A DNA stretch of 64,000 nucleotides from Bacillota bacterium. Its GTDB lineage: Bacteria; Bacillota; Clostridia; Acetivibrionales; DSM-1351. The notes under the pieces are model-generated. The model worked only from the letters and a program-made list of their open reading frames with translations, searched no databases and was not told the DNA's origin. Positions 25,816-35,514 of the stretch are shown here, one piece after another. Both the position numbers and the translations under genes were made by a program. The stretch spans positions 1-64,000 of the forward strand of contig JAEXOY010000016.1 of the NCBI GenBank assembly GCA_023439045.1, read 5' to 3'. The stretch's first letter is position 1. Every line of letters starts with the position of its first letter.

Positions 25816-27165
25816 ATGAAAGTTGCAAAATTTGGTGGTACTTCACTGGCTAATGCCGAGCAGATAAAGAAGGTTTGTGAAATAGTACTTGCAGACAGAG
25901 AAAGACGTGTAGTAGTTGTCTCTGCTCCTGGAAAGAGAGATAAGGAAGATACAAAGGTTACAGACCTATTAATTGCATGCGCAAACAAGCAGCTTAAGGA
26001 CGGTAGTGCAAAGGCCGAGCTAGATGCTGTAGTGGCTAGATATGAAGAAATAGCAAAAGAACTTGGTCTTGGCAATGAAATAGTTGATATGATTAGAACA
26101 GACCTTGAAAACAGGTTAAAACTTGACACCTCTCATCAGGGAATGTTTATGGATGCAATGAAGGCATCAGGCGAGGACAACAGTGCAAAGCTTGTAGCTG
26201 CATACTTACAAAGTATAGGAGAAAATGCGCATTACATATGCCCCAAAAAAATCGGCTTACTCCTTAGCAGCGAATTTGGTAATGCTCAGGTTCTTCCTGA
26301 ATCATATGAAAACCTTAAAGCTCTCAAAGATATGGAAGGAATACTTATCTTCCCTGGCTTCTTTGGATATACTCGTGAAGGAAGTGTAGCTACTTTCCCT
26401 AGAGGAGGTTCCGATATTACAGGTTCAATCCTAGCTGCTGCTTTAAATGTAGATTTATATGAGAATTTCACTGATGTTGACTCAGTATATGCAGCAAATC
26501 CAAATATAATCAAAAATCCACAAGCTATACCAGAGCTTACTTATAGAGAGATGAGAGAGCTTTCCTATGCTGGCTTCTCAGTATTACATGAAGAAACTTT
26601 AGTACCTGTATTCCGTGCAGGTGTGCCTGTTTGCATTAAAAACACAAACAACCCTTCAGCCCCTGGAACTAAGATTTCTTTGACAAGAGAATTTGCACCA
26701 AACAAGGTTGTAGGTGTAGCAAGTGATTCAGGCTTCTGCTGTATATATGTGAGTAAATTCCTTATGAACAGAGAAATAGGCTTTGGCAGAAAACTCCTTC
26801 AAATACTTGAAGATGAGGGCATTTCATACGAGCATACACCATCAGGCATTGATAATATTTCTATCATACTTAAGCAGAATCAGCTCAAGGAAGGTATGGA
26901 AGAAAAGATTATTGAAAGAATTAAAAATGAATTACATGTTGATGATATTTCTGTAGAACATGATTTAGCCCTTATTATAATAGTTGGTGAGGGTATGAAA
27001 AATGCCGTTGGTACTGCTTCTAGAGCTACAACAGCTATTGCAAAGACTTCCATCAGCTTAGAAATGATTAATCAGGGTTCTTCCGAAATAACAATGATGT
27101 TTGCCGTTAAGCAGACAAAAGCATCTGAAGCTGTTGTTGCACTTTATAATGAATTTTTCAAATAA
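25816..27165 (+). CDS. lysC: Aspartate kinase
   Basis: Phosphorylates aspartate, the first step to lysine, threonine, methionine and diaminopimelate. In 449 residues it has the N-terminal KFGGTSLA nucleotide motif, the catalytic domain with FPRGGSDITGSILAAALN, and two C-terminal ACT domains (from about 310) with allosteric-type sequence. GGAGG lies ten bases before the ATG. It is monofunctional (no homoserine dehydrogenase). DapA, DapB and a separate ACT protein are encoded 5-8 kb away. Confidence 0.95.
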   Translation: MKVAKFGGTSLANAEQIKKVCEIVLADRERRVVVVSAPGKRDKEDTKVTDLLIACANKQLKDGSAKAELDAVVARYEEIAKELGLGNEIVDMIRTDLENRLKLDTSHQGMFMDAMKASGEDNSAKLVAAYLQSIGENAHYICPKKIGLLLSSEFGNAQVLPESYENLKALKDMEGILIFPGFFGYTREGSVATFPRGGSDITGSILAAALNVDLYENFTDVDSVYAANPNIIKNPQAIPELTYREMRELSYAGFSVLHEETLVPVFRAGVPVCIKNTNNPSAPGTKISLTREFAPNKVVGVASDSGFCCIYVSKFLMNREIGFGRKLLQILEDEGISYEHTPSGIDNISIILKQNQLKEGMEEKIIERIKNELHVDDISVEHDLALIIIVGEGMKNAVGTASRATTAIAKTSISLEMINQGSSEITMMFAVKQTKASEAVVALYNEFFK

Positions 27166-27290
27166 TGTTCTTTATATATCAAGCAATGTTTTAATATAAA
27201 ATGCTTCTTAATATTAAAATAATGTTTTTTATTAGTAATGATTTTTATATAATGCTCTTTATATATCAAACACGTATTGATATAATTAGT
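27166..27290. repeat. Imperfect repeats after lysC
   Basis: Two far copies of TTCTTTATATATCAA and several AATGTTTTT(T/A)AT units make degenerate repeats in the spacer after lysC. Confidence 0.6.
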
Positions 27291-27299
27291 CTTAAAAGT

Positions 27300-27345
27300 A
27301 AGGGGACGCTATACTTAATCTAGTATGGCATCCCCCTATTTTATT
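27300..27345. terminator. Bidirectional terminator after lysC
   Basis: AGGGGACGCTATAC pairs with GTATGGCATCCCC, followed by CTATTTTATTT; it separates lysC from the convergent synthetase gene. Confidence 0.8.
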
Positions 27346-27456
27346 TATATAGTTCTTTTTAAATTTTAATAATACTGATAAAACATTATTGAACAATATC
27401 TAAGTGTCTAGCCTCCCATAGAAATTTATATAAAGCAATCATAGATATATTTATCC

Positions 27457-29715
27457 TTACAACTTACAGTCCTGTCTCCCAATGTGATACTCAACAAACC
27501 TATCCAGGGACTTTATGCACGACCTGATGTCAGTATATACAGGCAATCCATTCTTCTCCATAAGGGTAACAAACTCCTGATAATATTGTCCGGCATTTAC
27601 TGAAACGATAATGGGCTTATTATACTTCTTATTTAATGCAATCAATCTTTTTGCCAAGCTTCCTTCATCATGGCAGGTATCAGGGGTAGTCTTGAGAGCT
27701 ATAGCATGAGGTACTACTGATACAAAAACACAGTCCACATTATCGTCCTTAAGAACAGCTTCGGTATAATCAGCATACATCTTGTCATCTGCCATAGGCG
27801 TCAAATCAAGAAATGGTGAATGTGTATCTACCAGGCCATGAGAATTAATTGTATTAAGATATTCAATTGTGCTTGGGCTGAGCTGTGCCTGAGTTAACAC
27901 CTTGAGCTCGTCAGCACCTACCGTTGATTCAAACCCGGCATTTACAACTCCTGCTACCCTGTTTCCTTTTGGTACCTTTTTGGCTAGTAAAGAAAAGGCT
28001 TTTATATAATCATACTGGTCCTCTATCTTTTCAGCAAGTATAACACCTGCTTGTTCACAAGCGGCCTTAAAGACGTCATAACTGCCAGATAGAGATGCTG
28101 TGTGAGATGCCGCAGCTTTTGCCCCAGCTTCTGTCTTCCCTGATTTGTAGGCTATTATTGGTTTTTTGATGTTCTTAGCCAGTTCAAAAAAGTCCCGTCC
28201 TTCACCATAATCAAGACCTTCTAGATAGATTGAGATAACATCAACTGTTGTATCATTACTGAAATACTCCATCAAATCTGTTACCTTCACATCGTACTTA
28301 TTTCCAAAGCTAACTATTGATTTGAACACCTTTGCGTGCTGGAACTTGTCAATGGCAGTAACTGCTAAAGCTCCGCTTTGTGTTAGGAAAACGGTATTAC
28401 TCATATCACAGTACTTTATATTCAGTCTTTCCTCATTCAAAAACAAAGTGTTTATACCCTTTGTAGTTTTGTCAGGTGCATAGAATACCCCCATACAATT
28501 TGGTCCCACAACCCTGCATCCCTCTGGAACAACCTCACTCAATAATGACGCAAATTCACTGTATTTTGTGTCACTAGGTATTCCAGAAATCAAAATTACC
28601 GACTTTGGACACTGGGTATTAAGCTGCTTAAAAAAGTCTATTGTAAATTTGGCAGATGCTGCATATACTGCAAGCTCTACTTTTTGCGGTATTTCCTCTA
28701 TAGTAGGATAAAGTGTATATTCTTTATTATGGAAGGTAATACTTCCCCCCTTGTTATTGACAAAATATATGTCCTCCCTGCCCAAATCATGTAATAAGCA
28801 AGCTATTTCTCTTCCTAAGCTGTATTTATCCCAGTCGGAAGATACTCCAATAACCGCAATACCATTGGGTTTAAAAAAGCTTTGCAGATTTTGAGTTTTC
28901 ACTGTTTGAGCACCCTTATAAGAAGGGTCATTAACAGGAGTAAACCTTGCAAATCCGTCGATTGCTACAAATCTGCTATCCTTTGTTATAACTACAGGAT
29001 TTATATCCATTTCCTTGATAATAAATCTGCTGTTGTTTTTGTTTACAAAAGAGTACTCATATGCAAGCCTGCTCAGTAAATAACCTGCCTGGGCCATATA
29101 CTCAACATATTCAGGGTGTCCTAGCTGACTGAATTTGTGACGTATTTTGAGAGAGCACACCAGCTCCCTGGTATCATTTAGTTCTAATGGTGGCAAGAAT
29201 AGATTTGCGGGGTCAAAGTATTTTGCAAAGAACTCAGCATCGTCCCCTCCTTTACTCAAGGTAAGTACTGGTCCAAAAGCAGCGTCCTCCTTGAGCCCAA
29301 ACAAAACCTCGTAACCAAGCCCCTGTGAAAAGGGAATTACCTCAACAATCAGAAAACCTTTAATTTCAGGTAGGTTGCCGTCATCAAAGTGAGAAAGCAC
29401 CTCCTGCTTCATTCTGGTCATTATATATTGAACAAATAAAGGGTCGTGATTGGTAACTCGTTTGACACCCCCAAGCTTTTGCTTGTGGGCTATCTGTGGT
29501 GAAACGATTTTTACCATTACCTCACGACCCATTAACTTTAAATCATCTTCTTTTATTTGCTCTGGATTATTCACAAAGATAAACTTTGGGACAGAAATAC
29601 CGATATACTCGAGTACCTTGTATACCTCAAATTCATATAAACTATCTCTTCCGTCATCATACGCCTGTTGAAAAATAGTATCAATATTATCAATTGTTTC
29701 CTTAGTAAATAGCAT
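27457..29715 (-). CDS. NDP-forming acyl/acetyl-CoA synthetase
   Basis: A 752-residue enzyme expected to interconvert acyl-CoA + NDP + Pi with acid + CoA + NTP. It has an N-terminal ATP-grasp domain (about 10-245, VKIVSPQIAHKQKLGGVKRV), followed by the CoA-binding Rossmann domain (about 285-380, GIAVIGVSSDWDKYSLG). Next comes a succinyl-CoA-ligase-like domain with the phospho-His candidate in KAAASHTASLSGSYDVF, then a C-terminal ligase domain (FLDLTPMADDKMYADY). The beta-before-alpha order differs from most fused forms, which place the CoA-binding domain first. The substrate acid cannot be told. Confidence 0.85.
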   Translation of the reverse strand: MLFTKETIDNIDTIFQQAYDDGRDSLYEFEVYKVLEYIGISVPKFIFVNNPEQIKEDDLKLMGREVMVKIVSPQIAHKQKLGGVKRVTNHDPLFVQYIMTRMKQEVLSHFDDGNLPEIKGFLIVEVIPFSQGLGYEVLFGLKEDAAFGPVLTLSKGGDDAEFFAKYFDPANLFLPPLELNDTRELVCSLKIRHKFSQLGHPEYVEYMAQAGYLLSRLAYEYSFVNKNNSRFIIKEMDINPVVITKDSRFVAIDGFARFTPVNDPSYKGAQTVKTQNLQSFFKPNGIAVIGVSSDWDKYSLGREIACLLHDLGREDIYFVNNKGGSITFHNKEYTLYPTIEEIPQKVELAVYAASAKFTIDFFKQLNTQCPKSVILISGIPSDTKYSEFASLLSEVVPEGCRVVGPNCMGVFYAPDKTTKGINTLFLNEERLNIKYCDMSNTVFLTQSGALAVTAIDKFQHAKVFKSIVSFGNKYDVKVTDLMEYFSNDTTVDVISIYLEGLDYGEGRDFFELAKNIKKPIIAYKSGKTEAGAKAAASHTASLSGSYDVFKAACEQAGVILAEKIEDQYDYIKAFSLLAKKVPKGNRVAGVVNAGFESTVGADELKVLTQAQLSPSTIEYLNTINSHGLVDTHSPFLDLTPMADDKMYADYTEAVLKDDNVDCVFVSVVPHAIALKTTPDTCHDEGSLAKRLIALNKKYNKPIIVSVNAGQYYQEFVTLMEKNGLPVYTDIRSCIKSLDRFVEYHIGRQDCKL

Positions 29716-29795
29716 GGTATTAATCCCCTTTGTTTAAAAATAAATACACTACTATTTACATATTAGTACTATTTCTCTTTTAGTTCAATATAATT

Positions 29796-31469
29796 CTATC
29801 GCTGTTCAACAGTTGTTCCCTGATAATAATGTGTCAGAATCTGGTCAAATGTATATCCCGCATTTGCCATGCCCTTGGCGCCCTCCTGACTCATTCCTAC
29901 AGAATGCCCCCATCCTTTACCAGTAAAAACATACTGCGTTGCATTCGAAGACAAGGACTGCTTTGAACCATCAGCACTTATAACATCAATGGTGGTTCCC
30001 GCACTCTGTATAACACTGCCACCAACTGAAATAATACTCAAATTATTGAGTTGAGTATTAATGATCTGACTTGGTGTTGTGATTGAAATATCTGAACTTG
30101 TAGAAATAGTATACCATTGGCTTGGCAATGACAGAAAGCTACTGCTTCCACTCAACTTATAGGTTATACCTTCTGGCTTAAGTGTACCTTTCACAACCAC
30201 CTCTGTGGCTCTACCCGCACTTGAACGTTTTGTAACCTCGATACCTGTAACAGTACCGATGTTTTTTGAGGCAAATTTCTGTGTAAGTTCATCTATTGTA
30301 AAGGTCTTTGTCCAATTGTAATTATGTGAATTTCCAGATTCATATTTATCTTCAACACCTCTCAAATAGGTTATATCAAATCCCCACACATTTGCAGCAT
30401 CCTCTGTTTTACCTCCGCTTGAAGCAAAGTATACAGTCTGGGCTAGCTTTCCGTTATATTTAACAACCACGTCTGCTGTTGCATCAACAGCCTTGTTCGA
30501 ATTTGAATATTCTGAATCATACCCTTTATACACATGGCAGCATGTAGTATTACATAGATCAAAGCCTAAAGAAGCATGCTTGCTTCCGCTTTGGATATTA
30601 TAATAGGAATATGTTCTAGCAGCCACTGCCTGTGCTTTAACTGCCTCGATATTTGAGCTACCCTCGATTTCATTTGGAACTACACCGTACAGATAGTGTT
30701 CCATAGGAAGTACATTAATGATGGTCATGTCGCTGTTTGTACGTCTCTGAAATTCAACTTCCCCACGATAATTTGACTTTCCAATCTTTATTGGCGCTGG
30801 ATTTGCAGTTGAAAGCGACTTTCCTCTAAGATATGCTGCATCCGAAGCATACATAAACAATACCTGTGAAGCTTTATCCTGTGCATAAATTCTAGAAGGT
30901 GATACTGAAACAGCAGAACAGTCAGTAGCAGTCTTTGACTTAATATCAGCAAGCGCCGTATCTACCTCGCCCTGATTTGCATAGAATCCACTCCACACCT
31001 GCCAGCCGTTATCAGTAAATACTGGATAAGCTGTAACGCCATTACCCATGTATGTATTTACTGCAGTCATTGCTGATTGGTAGTCACCATATGAAGCCCC
31101 AATCTTAATATGCAGCATTGTATCCTTTTTGACTGTAATAATCTCATTTTTTGTAAAGTTATAAACACTGGTGTATTCACTTGTCTTAGTGTTAAATGAA
31201 CTGAATGCTATACCTTGATCAGCTGAAATATCTATCTGCGCTTGAGCGCTAGAGCTATAGTACAATCCTATTTTAACTATTTTACCTGTTGCAATTGGTG
31301 TTGTAATTGCTGGGTTTGTTGGGTTTGTTGGATTTGTTGTTATTGCTGTATTTGTTGTTATTGTTGTGTTTGTTGTGTTTGTTTCTGCATTAACGGGCAT
31401 TACTGAAAGTAAAGAAAAAGCAAAAATAGACATTAACAATATGCCCGCACTGAAGCATAATTTTTTCAT
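29796..31469 (-). CDS. SpoIID/LytB-domain exported protein
   Basis: A 557-residue exported protein of the SpoIID family, which includes a lytic transglycosylase that cuts peptidoglycan during engulfment. It has a signal peptide (1-28, ending VNAE), then a low-complexity Thr/Asn/Pro stretch (about 29-58). A SPOR-like segment (TAYPVFTDNGWQVWSGFYA) precedes the SpoIID core (VLPMEHYLYGVVPNEIEGSS, then AVAARTYSYYN) and a C-terminal GKGWGHSVGMSQEGAKGMA motif. ATG 31469 is chosen because it starts the signal peptide. It may be SpoIID itself or a vegetative LytB-type paralogue. Confidence 0.88.
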   Translation of the reverse strand: MKKLCFSAGILLMSIFAFSLLSVMPVNAETNTTNTTITTNTAITTNPTNPTNPAITTPIATGKIVKIGLYYSSSAQAQIDISADQGIAFSSFNTKTSEYTSVYNFTKNEIITVKKDTMLHIKIGASYGDYQSAMTAVNTYMGNGVTAYPVFTDNGWQVWSGFYANQGEVDTALADIKSKTATDCSAVSVSPSRIYAQDKASQVLFMYASDAAYLRGKSLSTANPAPIKIGKSNYRGEVEFQRRTNSDMTIINVLPMEHYLYGVVPNEIEGSSNIEAVKAQAVAARTYSYYNIQSGSKHASLGFDLCNTTCCHVYKGYDSEYSNSNKAVDATADVVVKYNGKLAQTVYFASSGGKTEDAANVWGFDITYLRGVEDKYESGNSHNYNWTKTFTIDELTQKFASKNIGTVTGIEVTKRSSAGRATEVVVKGTLKPEGITYKLSGSSSFLSLPSQWYTISTSSDISITTPSQIINTQLNNLSIISVGGSVIQSAGTTIDVISADGSKQSLSSNATQYVFTGKGWGHSVGMSQEGAKGMANAGYTFDQILTHYYQGTTVEQR

Positions 31470-31600
31470 AAGTATATACTCTCCCATAATTTGATTTCTC
31501 CCTCAAATTCGACAACAAGTATTTCAAGTCCTTTATTTAAAAGCATCTGTAACATTTTCTTAATATGAAGCATAGGATATGGATAATTCAGTTAAAACAA

Positions 31601-31629
31601 TTGACACAAATAATATACAATGTTATTAT
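31601..31629 (+). promoter_or_regulatory. Promoter of lysine riboswitch-dapA
   Basis: A perfect -35 TTGACA (31601-31606) and -10 TATTAT (31624-31629) are 17 bases apart, about 15 bases before the riboswitch. Confidence 0.85.
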
Positions 31630-31644
31630 TATAAAAAATGAATA

Positions 31645-31878
31645 GACTAAGGTAGAGGTGCGATTTTTATTAGTAGATGCAATGAAGATTTTGGGGTCTT
31701 ACGAATTGCTTTGAAAGGAAAAGTTGCCGAAGGGAAAACAACCCAATTTGTTTTTTCCTGGTTGCATGGTTAATAGCCTTGTAACTGTCATCATTTTCTA
31801 ATGGTGGAGCGCTATCTGTTTGTTATATTATATGTTATAATGTTTAAACAGACGTTGGCTTCACAGCTAACGTTTTTT
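31645..31878 (+). promoter_or_regulatory. Lysine riboswitch (L-box)
   Basis: The conserved lysine aptamer core is visible: GGTAGAGGTGCG (31651-31662), the AGTAGATGCAATGAAG segment, and GGAAAAGTTGCCGAAGGG. An expression-platform terminator follows (ACGTTGGCT at 31852-31860 pairing with AGCTAACGT at 31865-31873, then T7). Lysine binding should terminate transcription, shutting off dapA-dapB-ACT. This accounts for the whole gap 31470-31927 apart from the divergent SpoIID promoter region. Confidence 0.93.
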
Positions 31879-31927
31879 TAATTTTTGTAGAAAGATACGT
31901 TATCAAACAAGAAAGGGTTGAAATTAT

Positions 31928-32809
31928 ATGACAAAACCAATCTTTACAGGCTCAGGAGTAGCAATAGTAACACCTTTTACAAATGAAGGTACAGATTATG
32001 AAAAGCTGTCTGCGCTGATAGAATATCAAATCAGTGAAGGCACAGACGCTATCATCATTTGCGGTACAACAGGTGAAGCCTCAACAATGTACGATGAAGA
32101 GCACAAAGCTGCTATAAAGTTCACTGTTGAAAAGGTTGCCGGCAGAGTACCTGTAATTGCTGGAACAGGAAGTAATCATACCATTCATGCTATAGCACTG
32201 AGTAAATATGCAGAATCTGTTGGTGCTGATGCTATATTATCGGTAACACCATACTATAACAAAACTACTCAAAGAGGTCTTTACGAACATTTTAGACTTG
32301 TTGCAGAAAGTATAAAGCTTCCTGTAATACTATACAATGTTCCTTCAAGGACAAATCTCAATATTGCACCTGATACTATTAAGGCACTCTCTGAGATAGA
32401 CAATATTGTTGCTATCAAGGAGTGTAATTTATCGCAGGTCGGTGAGATATTGAATCTTTGTGGTGATAAAATTACTGTTTATTCAGGTGAAGATGCATCT
32501 ATTGTACCTTTCCTTTCAATGGGTGCAAAAGGCGTTATTTCAGTTATGGCAAATATTATTCCAAAGGACACTCATGACATAGTTGCTAAATACCTTTCAG
32601 GTGATGTTGAAGGCTCTAGAAAGCTTCAGTTGAAAACATTGAATCTTGTATCAGCACTTTTCTGCGAGGTAAGCCCTATTCCAATTAAAGCTGCTATGAA
32701 TTTAATGGGTATGGACGTCGGAGATTGCAGGCTTCCTTTGGTTGATATGAGTCAAAAGAATTTGGAACTCCTAAAAAATGCTATGAAGCAGTATGGCTTG
32801 CTCGACTAG
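31928..32809 (+). CDS. dapA: 4-hydroxy-tetrahydrodipicolinate synthase
   Basis: Condenses pyruvate with aspartate semialdehyde in the lysine/diaminopimelate pathway. In 293 residues the TIM-barrel motifs are CGTTGEAST, the active-site Tyr in YNVPSRTNLN and the Schiff-base Lys in NIVAIKECN. It is placed behind a lysine riboswitch and followed by dapB. Confidence 0.97.
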   Translation: MTKPIFTGSGVAIVTPFTNEGTDYEKLSALIEYQISEGTDAIIICGTTGEASTMYDEEHKAAIKFTVEKVAGRVPVIAGTGSNHTIHAIALSKYAESVGADAILSVTPYYNKTTQRGLYEHFRLVAESIKLPVILYNVPSRTNLNIAPDTIKALSEIDNIVAIKECNLSQVGEILNLCGDKITVYSGEDASIVPFLSMGAKGVISVMANIIPKDTHDIVAKYLSGDVEGSRKLQLKTLNLVSALFCEVSPIPIKAAMNLMGMDVGDCRLPLVDMSQKNLELLKNAMKQYGLLD

Positions 32810-32914
32810 AACTAATAATATATTAACTCATGATTAATATAAAATCATATGGCACTAGTTATTACCATATAAAAATTAACTTGAAATTATTTAAATTAAG
32901 GATGTGAGTTGCAA

Positions 32915-33676
32915 ATGATTAATGTTTTGTTGAGCGGCTGCAATGGAAAGATGGGTCAGGTTATCACAAGATTATCTGAAAACTACCCTCAGCTTAGGAT
33001 AGCTGCAGGATATGATCTGAATGATACTATAAAGAACCCCTACCCCGTTTTCTCCTCTCTAAATGATTGTGATGTAAAGGTTGATGTTATCATTGATTTT
33101 TCTCATCCAAAAGCATTTGATAGTTTAACTGAGTACGCACAGGAAAAACGTATTCCTATAGTACTTTGTACGACTGGATTACACTCTGAGCAGATTGGTT
33201 CTCTAAAGAATATTTCAAAGCGTATCCCTGTATTTTATTCTGCTAATATGTCAATTGGAGTAAACCTTTTGATAGACCTTGTAAAGAAGGCTACTAAAGT
33301 ACTTGAAGGACAATTTGACATAGAAATAATTGAGAAGCATCATAATCTTAAGATTGATGCTCCAAGCGGTACAGCTCTCGCAATTGCGGATGCAATTAAT
33401 GATACACTATCAGAAAAATACGAGTATATGTATGACAGACACTCCAGAAGAAAAAAGCGAAATAAGCAGGAAATTGGTATTCATGCTGTTCGTGGAGGAA
33501 CAATTGTTGGTGATCACTCAGTAATTTTTGCTGGTACAGACGAGATTATTGAGATTAACCACACTGCTACTTCAAAAGAGATATTTGCGGTTGGAGCACT
33601 TAAAGCTGCAGCGTTCCTTGCTTCGAAGCAGCCAGCTCTATATTCAATGAAGGATTTAATAGCTGAGATTAATTAG
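32915..33676 (+). CDS. dapB: 4-hydroxy-tetrahydrodipicolinate reductase
   Basis: NAD(P)H-dependent reduction of the DapA product. In 253 residues the dinucleotide motif is LLSGCNGKMGQVI and the catalytic/substrate block EKHHNLKIDAPSGTALAIAD. ATG 32915 is preferred to a TTG six bases upstream since MINVLLSGC matches the family and AAGGATG lies upstream. The second gene of the riboswitch operon. Confidence 0.97.
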   Translation: MINVLLSGCNGKMGQVITRLSENYPQLRIAAGYDLNDTIKNPYPVFSSLNDCDVKVDVIIDFSHPKAFDSLTEYAQEKRIPIVLCTTGLHSEQIGSLKNISKRIPVFYSANMSIGVNLLIDLVKKATKVLEGQFDIEIIEKHHNLKIDAPSGTALAIADAINDTLSEKYEYMYDRHSRRKKRNKQEIGIHAVRGGTIVGDHSVIFAGTDEIIEINHTATSKEIFAVGALKAAAFLASKQPALYSMKDLIAEIN

Positions 33677-33737
33677 TTAGGAGATTAATAGTTCGGAGAT
33701 TAATAGTTAGGGGATTAATTAGTTAGGAGGAATTTAT
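33677..33737 (+). repeat. Tandem repeats carrying the ribosome-binding site
   Basis: Four imperfect copies of a 16-bp unit, AGTTAGGAGATTAATA, separate dapB from the ACT gene. The last copy supplies the GTTAGGAGG ribosome-binding site, so the expansion has multiplied Shine-Dalgarno-like cores. Confidence 0.8.
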
Positions 33738-34208
33738 ATGGCAAATAGACCTGTTACAAACATCAGTACTGTTTACAATGTAGCCCTTGTTACGGTTGAC
33801 AATCTACCAAATAATATGGCTCTGATATCAAGTATTTTTAATAAGATTGCTAAAGAAAAAATTAATATTGATATGATAAGTCAGGCTCCCCCCTACAGAG
33901 GAAGTATAAATGTATCCTTCTCTCTGCCGGCAGACGATATTGTTAAGGTTATTGCTGTACTAAACTCCTTTAAGACAGAGGTGCCTGCTCTTCGAATTGA
34001 GATAGACTCTGGTAATGCAAAGATATCTGTTTATGGTGAAGCTATGAAGAATATCCCTGGTGTAGCAGCACAGCTATTTACCATACTTGCGGTAACGGGC
34101 ATTGAAGTAAAGCTAGTTACAACCTCAGAGGTTGAAATATCCTATCTGATATCAGAAAAAGATATCGATAAGGCAATCTCCGCTATAAAGAATGAATTTA
34201 AGTTATAA
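33738..34208 (+). CDS. ACT-domain protein, aspartokinase-regulatory-like
   Basis: A 156-residue protein composed of two ACT domains (about 12-80 and 88-156), resembling the regulatory subunit of aspartate kinase without the catalytic part (INIDMISQAPPYRG and VTGIEVKLVTTSEVEISYLI). Being the third gene of the lysine-riboswitch operon, it probably binds an amino acid and modulates an enzyme of this pathway; the partner is inferred. Confidence 0.85.
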   Translation: MANRPVTNISTVYNVALVTVDNLPNNMALISSIFNKIAKEKINIDMISQAPPYRGSINVSFSLPADDIVKVIAVLNSFKTEVPALRIEIDSGNAKISVYGEAMKNIPGVAAQLFTILAVTGIEVKLVTTSEVEISYLISEKDIDKAISAIKNEFKL

Positions 34209-34214
34209 ATATAA

Positions 34215-34265
34215 AGGCACAAAAAGCAATGACACTAGAAAACAATGCACAAGAAAACAAGGCAC
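34215..34265. repeat. CAAGAAAACAAGGCA short repeats
   Basis: Four imperfect copies of a 15-17 bp unit (AGAAAACAA(T/G)GCACA) after the ACT gene. Confidence 0.65.
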
Positions 34266-34276
34266 AAAAAAACAAG

Positions 34277-34301
34277 GCACCCTAGCATATTGCTAAGGTG
34301 C
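34277..34301. terminator. Terminator after dap operon
   Basis: GCACCCTAGC and GCTAAGGTGC form a 10-bp stem with one mismatch. It lies between the convergent ACT and DUF624 genes and can serve both. Confidence 0.75.
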
Positions 34302-34338
34302 ATTGTTATATATAGAACTTTTTATTAATTAATAGTTA

Positions 34339-35253
34339 TTACTTCTGTTCTTCAGAGCCTTGAATAGCTACTTCTGTTTCATCTTCAATTAATGGCTTGA
34401 TATATGGCTCATCATCGTCAGATATAGCTAACGCATCCCCAGAAACATCGGTAGTAATCTCGTCCCCTGTTGCAACATATTTTCTGATAATTGGGTCAGC
34501 ATAGAAACAATTCATAAGGTTAACAACACCTGGCAACAGGAATACATATAAAATTACACCAACTATAATATTGTAGAACGCACCAAATACAACAGCAATA
34601 TTAATAACCAGCATCAATAGATTAGGGAAAAACTTTAATATTGAGAAAATCAATGCATTCTTATACAAGTTCTTTGTACTCAAATCAACCGTAACCATCA
34701 TAGGATAAATAAAGAAATGCATCATTGTAAACAATAGCGTTGTCATTATTACAAAGCCGATAGCCGCAGCACCTATAATGTTATCTAGACTTGAATAGAA
34801 ATTAATCGAAATTGCCAGTAGATATAATACGACAAAATCTATGAGCATTACAATAATACTCTGCTTAAAGTTTTTCTTGAAATGTTCTTTGAAATCCCAC
34901 CATATAAATGAATGCTCTTCTCTTGAGTAATTCCTCAATATATAAGTAATACCCGCCTGAACTGGTCCAAAGGTAACCATTGTCATCATCATAAAGATAG
35001 CACTAAAGAACATCCTAATGTATATATCTCCAAAACCACCATCGACGGTAATTTTTTGTAAAAACATTGACGTGATAAAATAAGACATAATTATAGCTGG
35101 AATATTAAAAATAGCATACATTATACTTATTTTTAACAGATTCCAAAACTTCCTCTTAAAAACTTCAAAAAATATAAAGAATGCCGGTTTCTTGGGTGCA
35201 TCCTTGTCAATACCTGGTCCAGGTTTATTGTAATTTATACTGAATAATCCCAC
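34339..35253 (-). CDS. DUF624/YesL-family membrane protein
   Basis: A 304-residue integral membrane protein with about five to six hydrophobic helices from residue 38 onward (for example SIMYAIFNIPAIIMSYFITS and FMMMTMVTFGPVQAGITYIL). The central FTFGPVQAGITYILRNYSREE-like block is the YesL/DUF624 signature. The C-terminal 45 residues are acidic. Function is unknown; in other Firmicutes it often lies in sugar-uptake loci, not here. Confidence 0.8.
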   Translation of the reverse strand: MGLFSINYNKPGPGIDKDAPKKPAFFIFFEVFKRKFWNLLKISIMYAIFNIPAIIMSYFITSMFLQKITVDGGFGDIYIRMFFSAIFMMMTMVTFGPVQAGITYILRNYSREEHSFIWWDFKEHFKKNFKQSIIVMLIDFVVLYLLAISINFYSSLDNIIGAAAIGFVIMTTLLFTMMHFFIYPMMVTVDLSTKNLYKNALIFSILKFFPNLLMLVINIAVVFGAFYNIIVGVILYVFLLPGVVNLMNCFYADPIIRKYVATGDEITTDVSGDALAISDDDEPYIKPLIEDETEVAIQGSEEQK

Positions 35254-35366
35254 AGTTATTCCCCTTTTCTAATAGTGTCATTATGTATTTTACCAATACT
35301 TAAACGAATCTTCAATGTTTTTATAAAATTAAGTGTTTTGTTTACAAAAAGTTTATATTTTCAAAA

Positions 35367-35392
35367 AACGTTGTGACCGCAATCACAACGTT
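35367..35392 (-). terminator. Terminator after SatP-type gene
   Basis: AACGTTGTGA and TCACAACGTT form a perfect 10-bp stem, followed by T6 on the minus strand. Confidence 0.85.
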
Positions 35393-35514
35393 TGTCTACT
35401 TTGTCAAAAACCTGCTTAAAATGCTGCAGACTTTTTATGTTTAATTTTTCTAGAGTATGCCAACCTTTATGTTTATTAATTATTTGTGAATTATTCCAAA
35501 CTTTATTTTAATAA

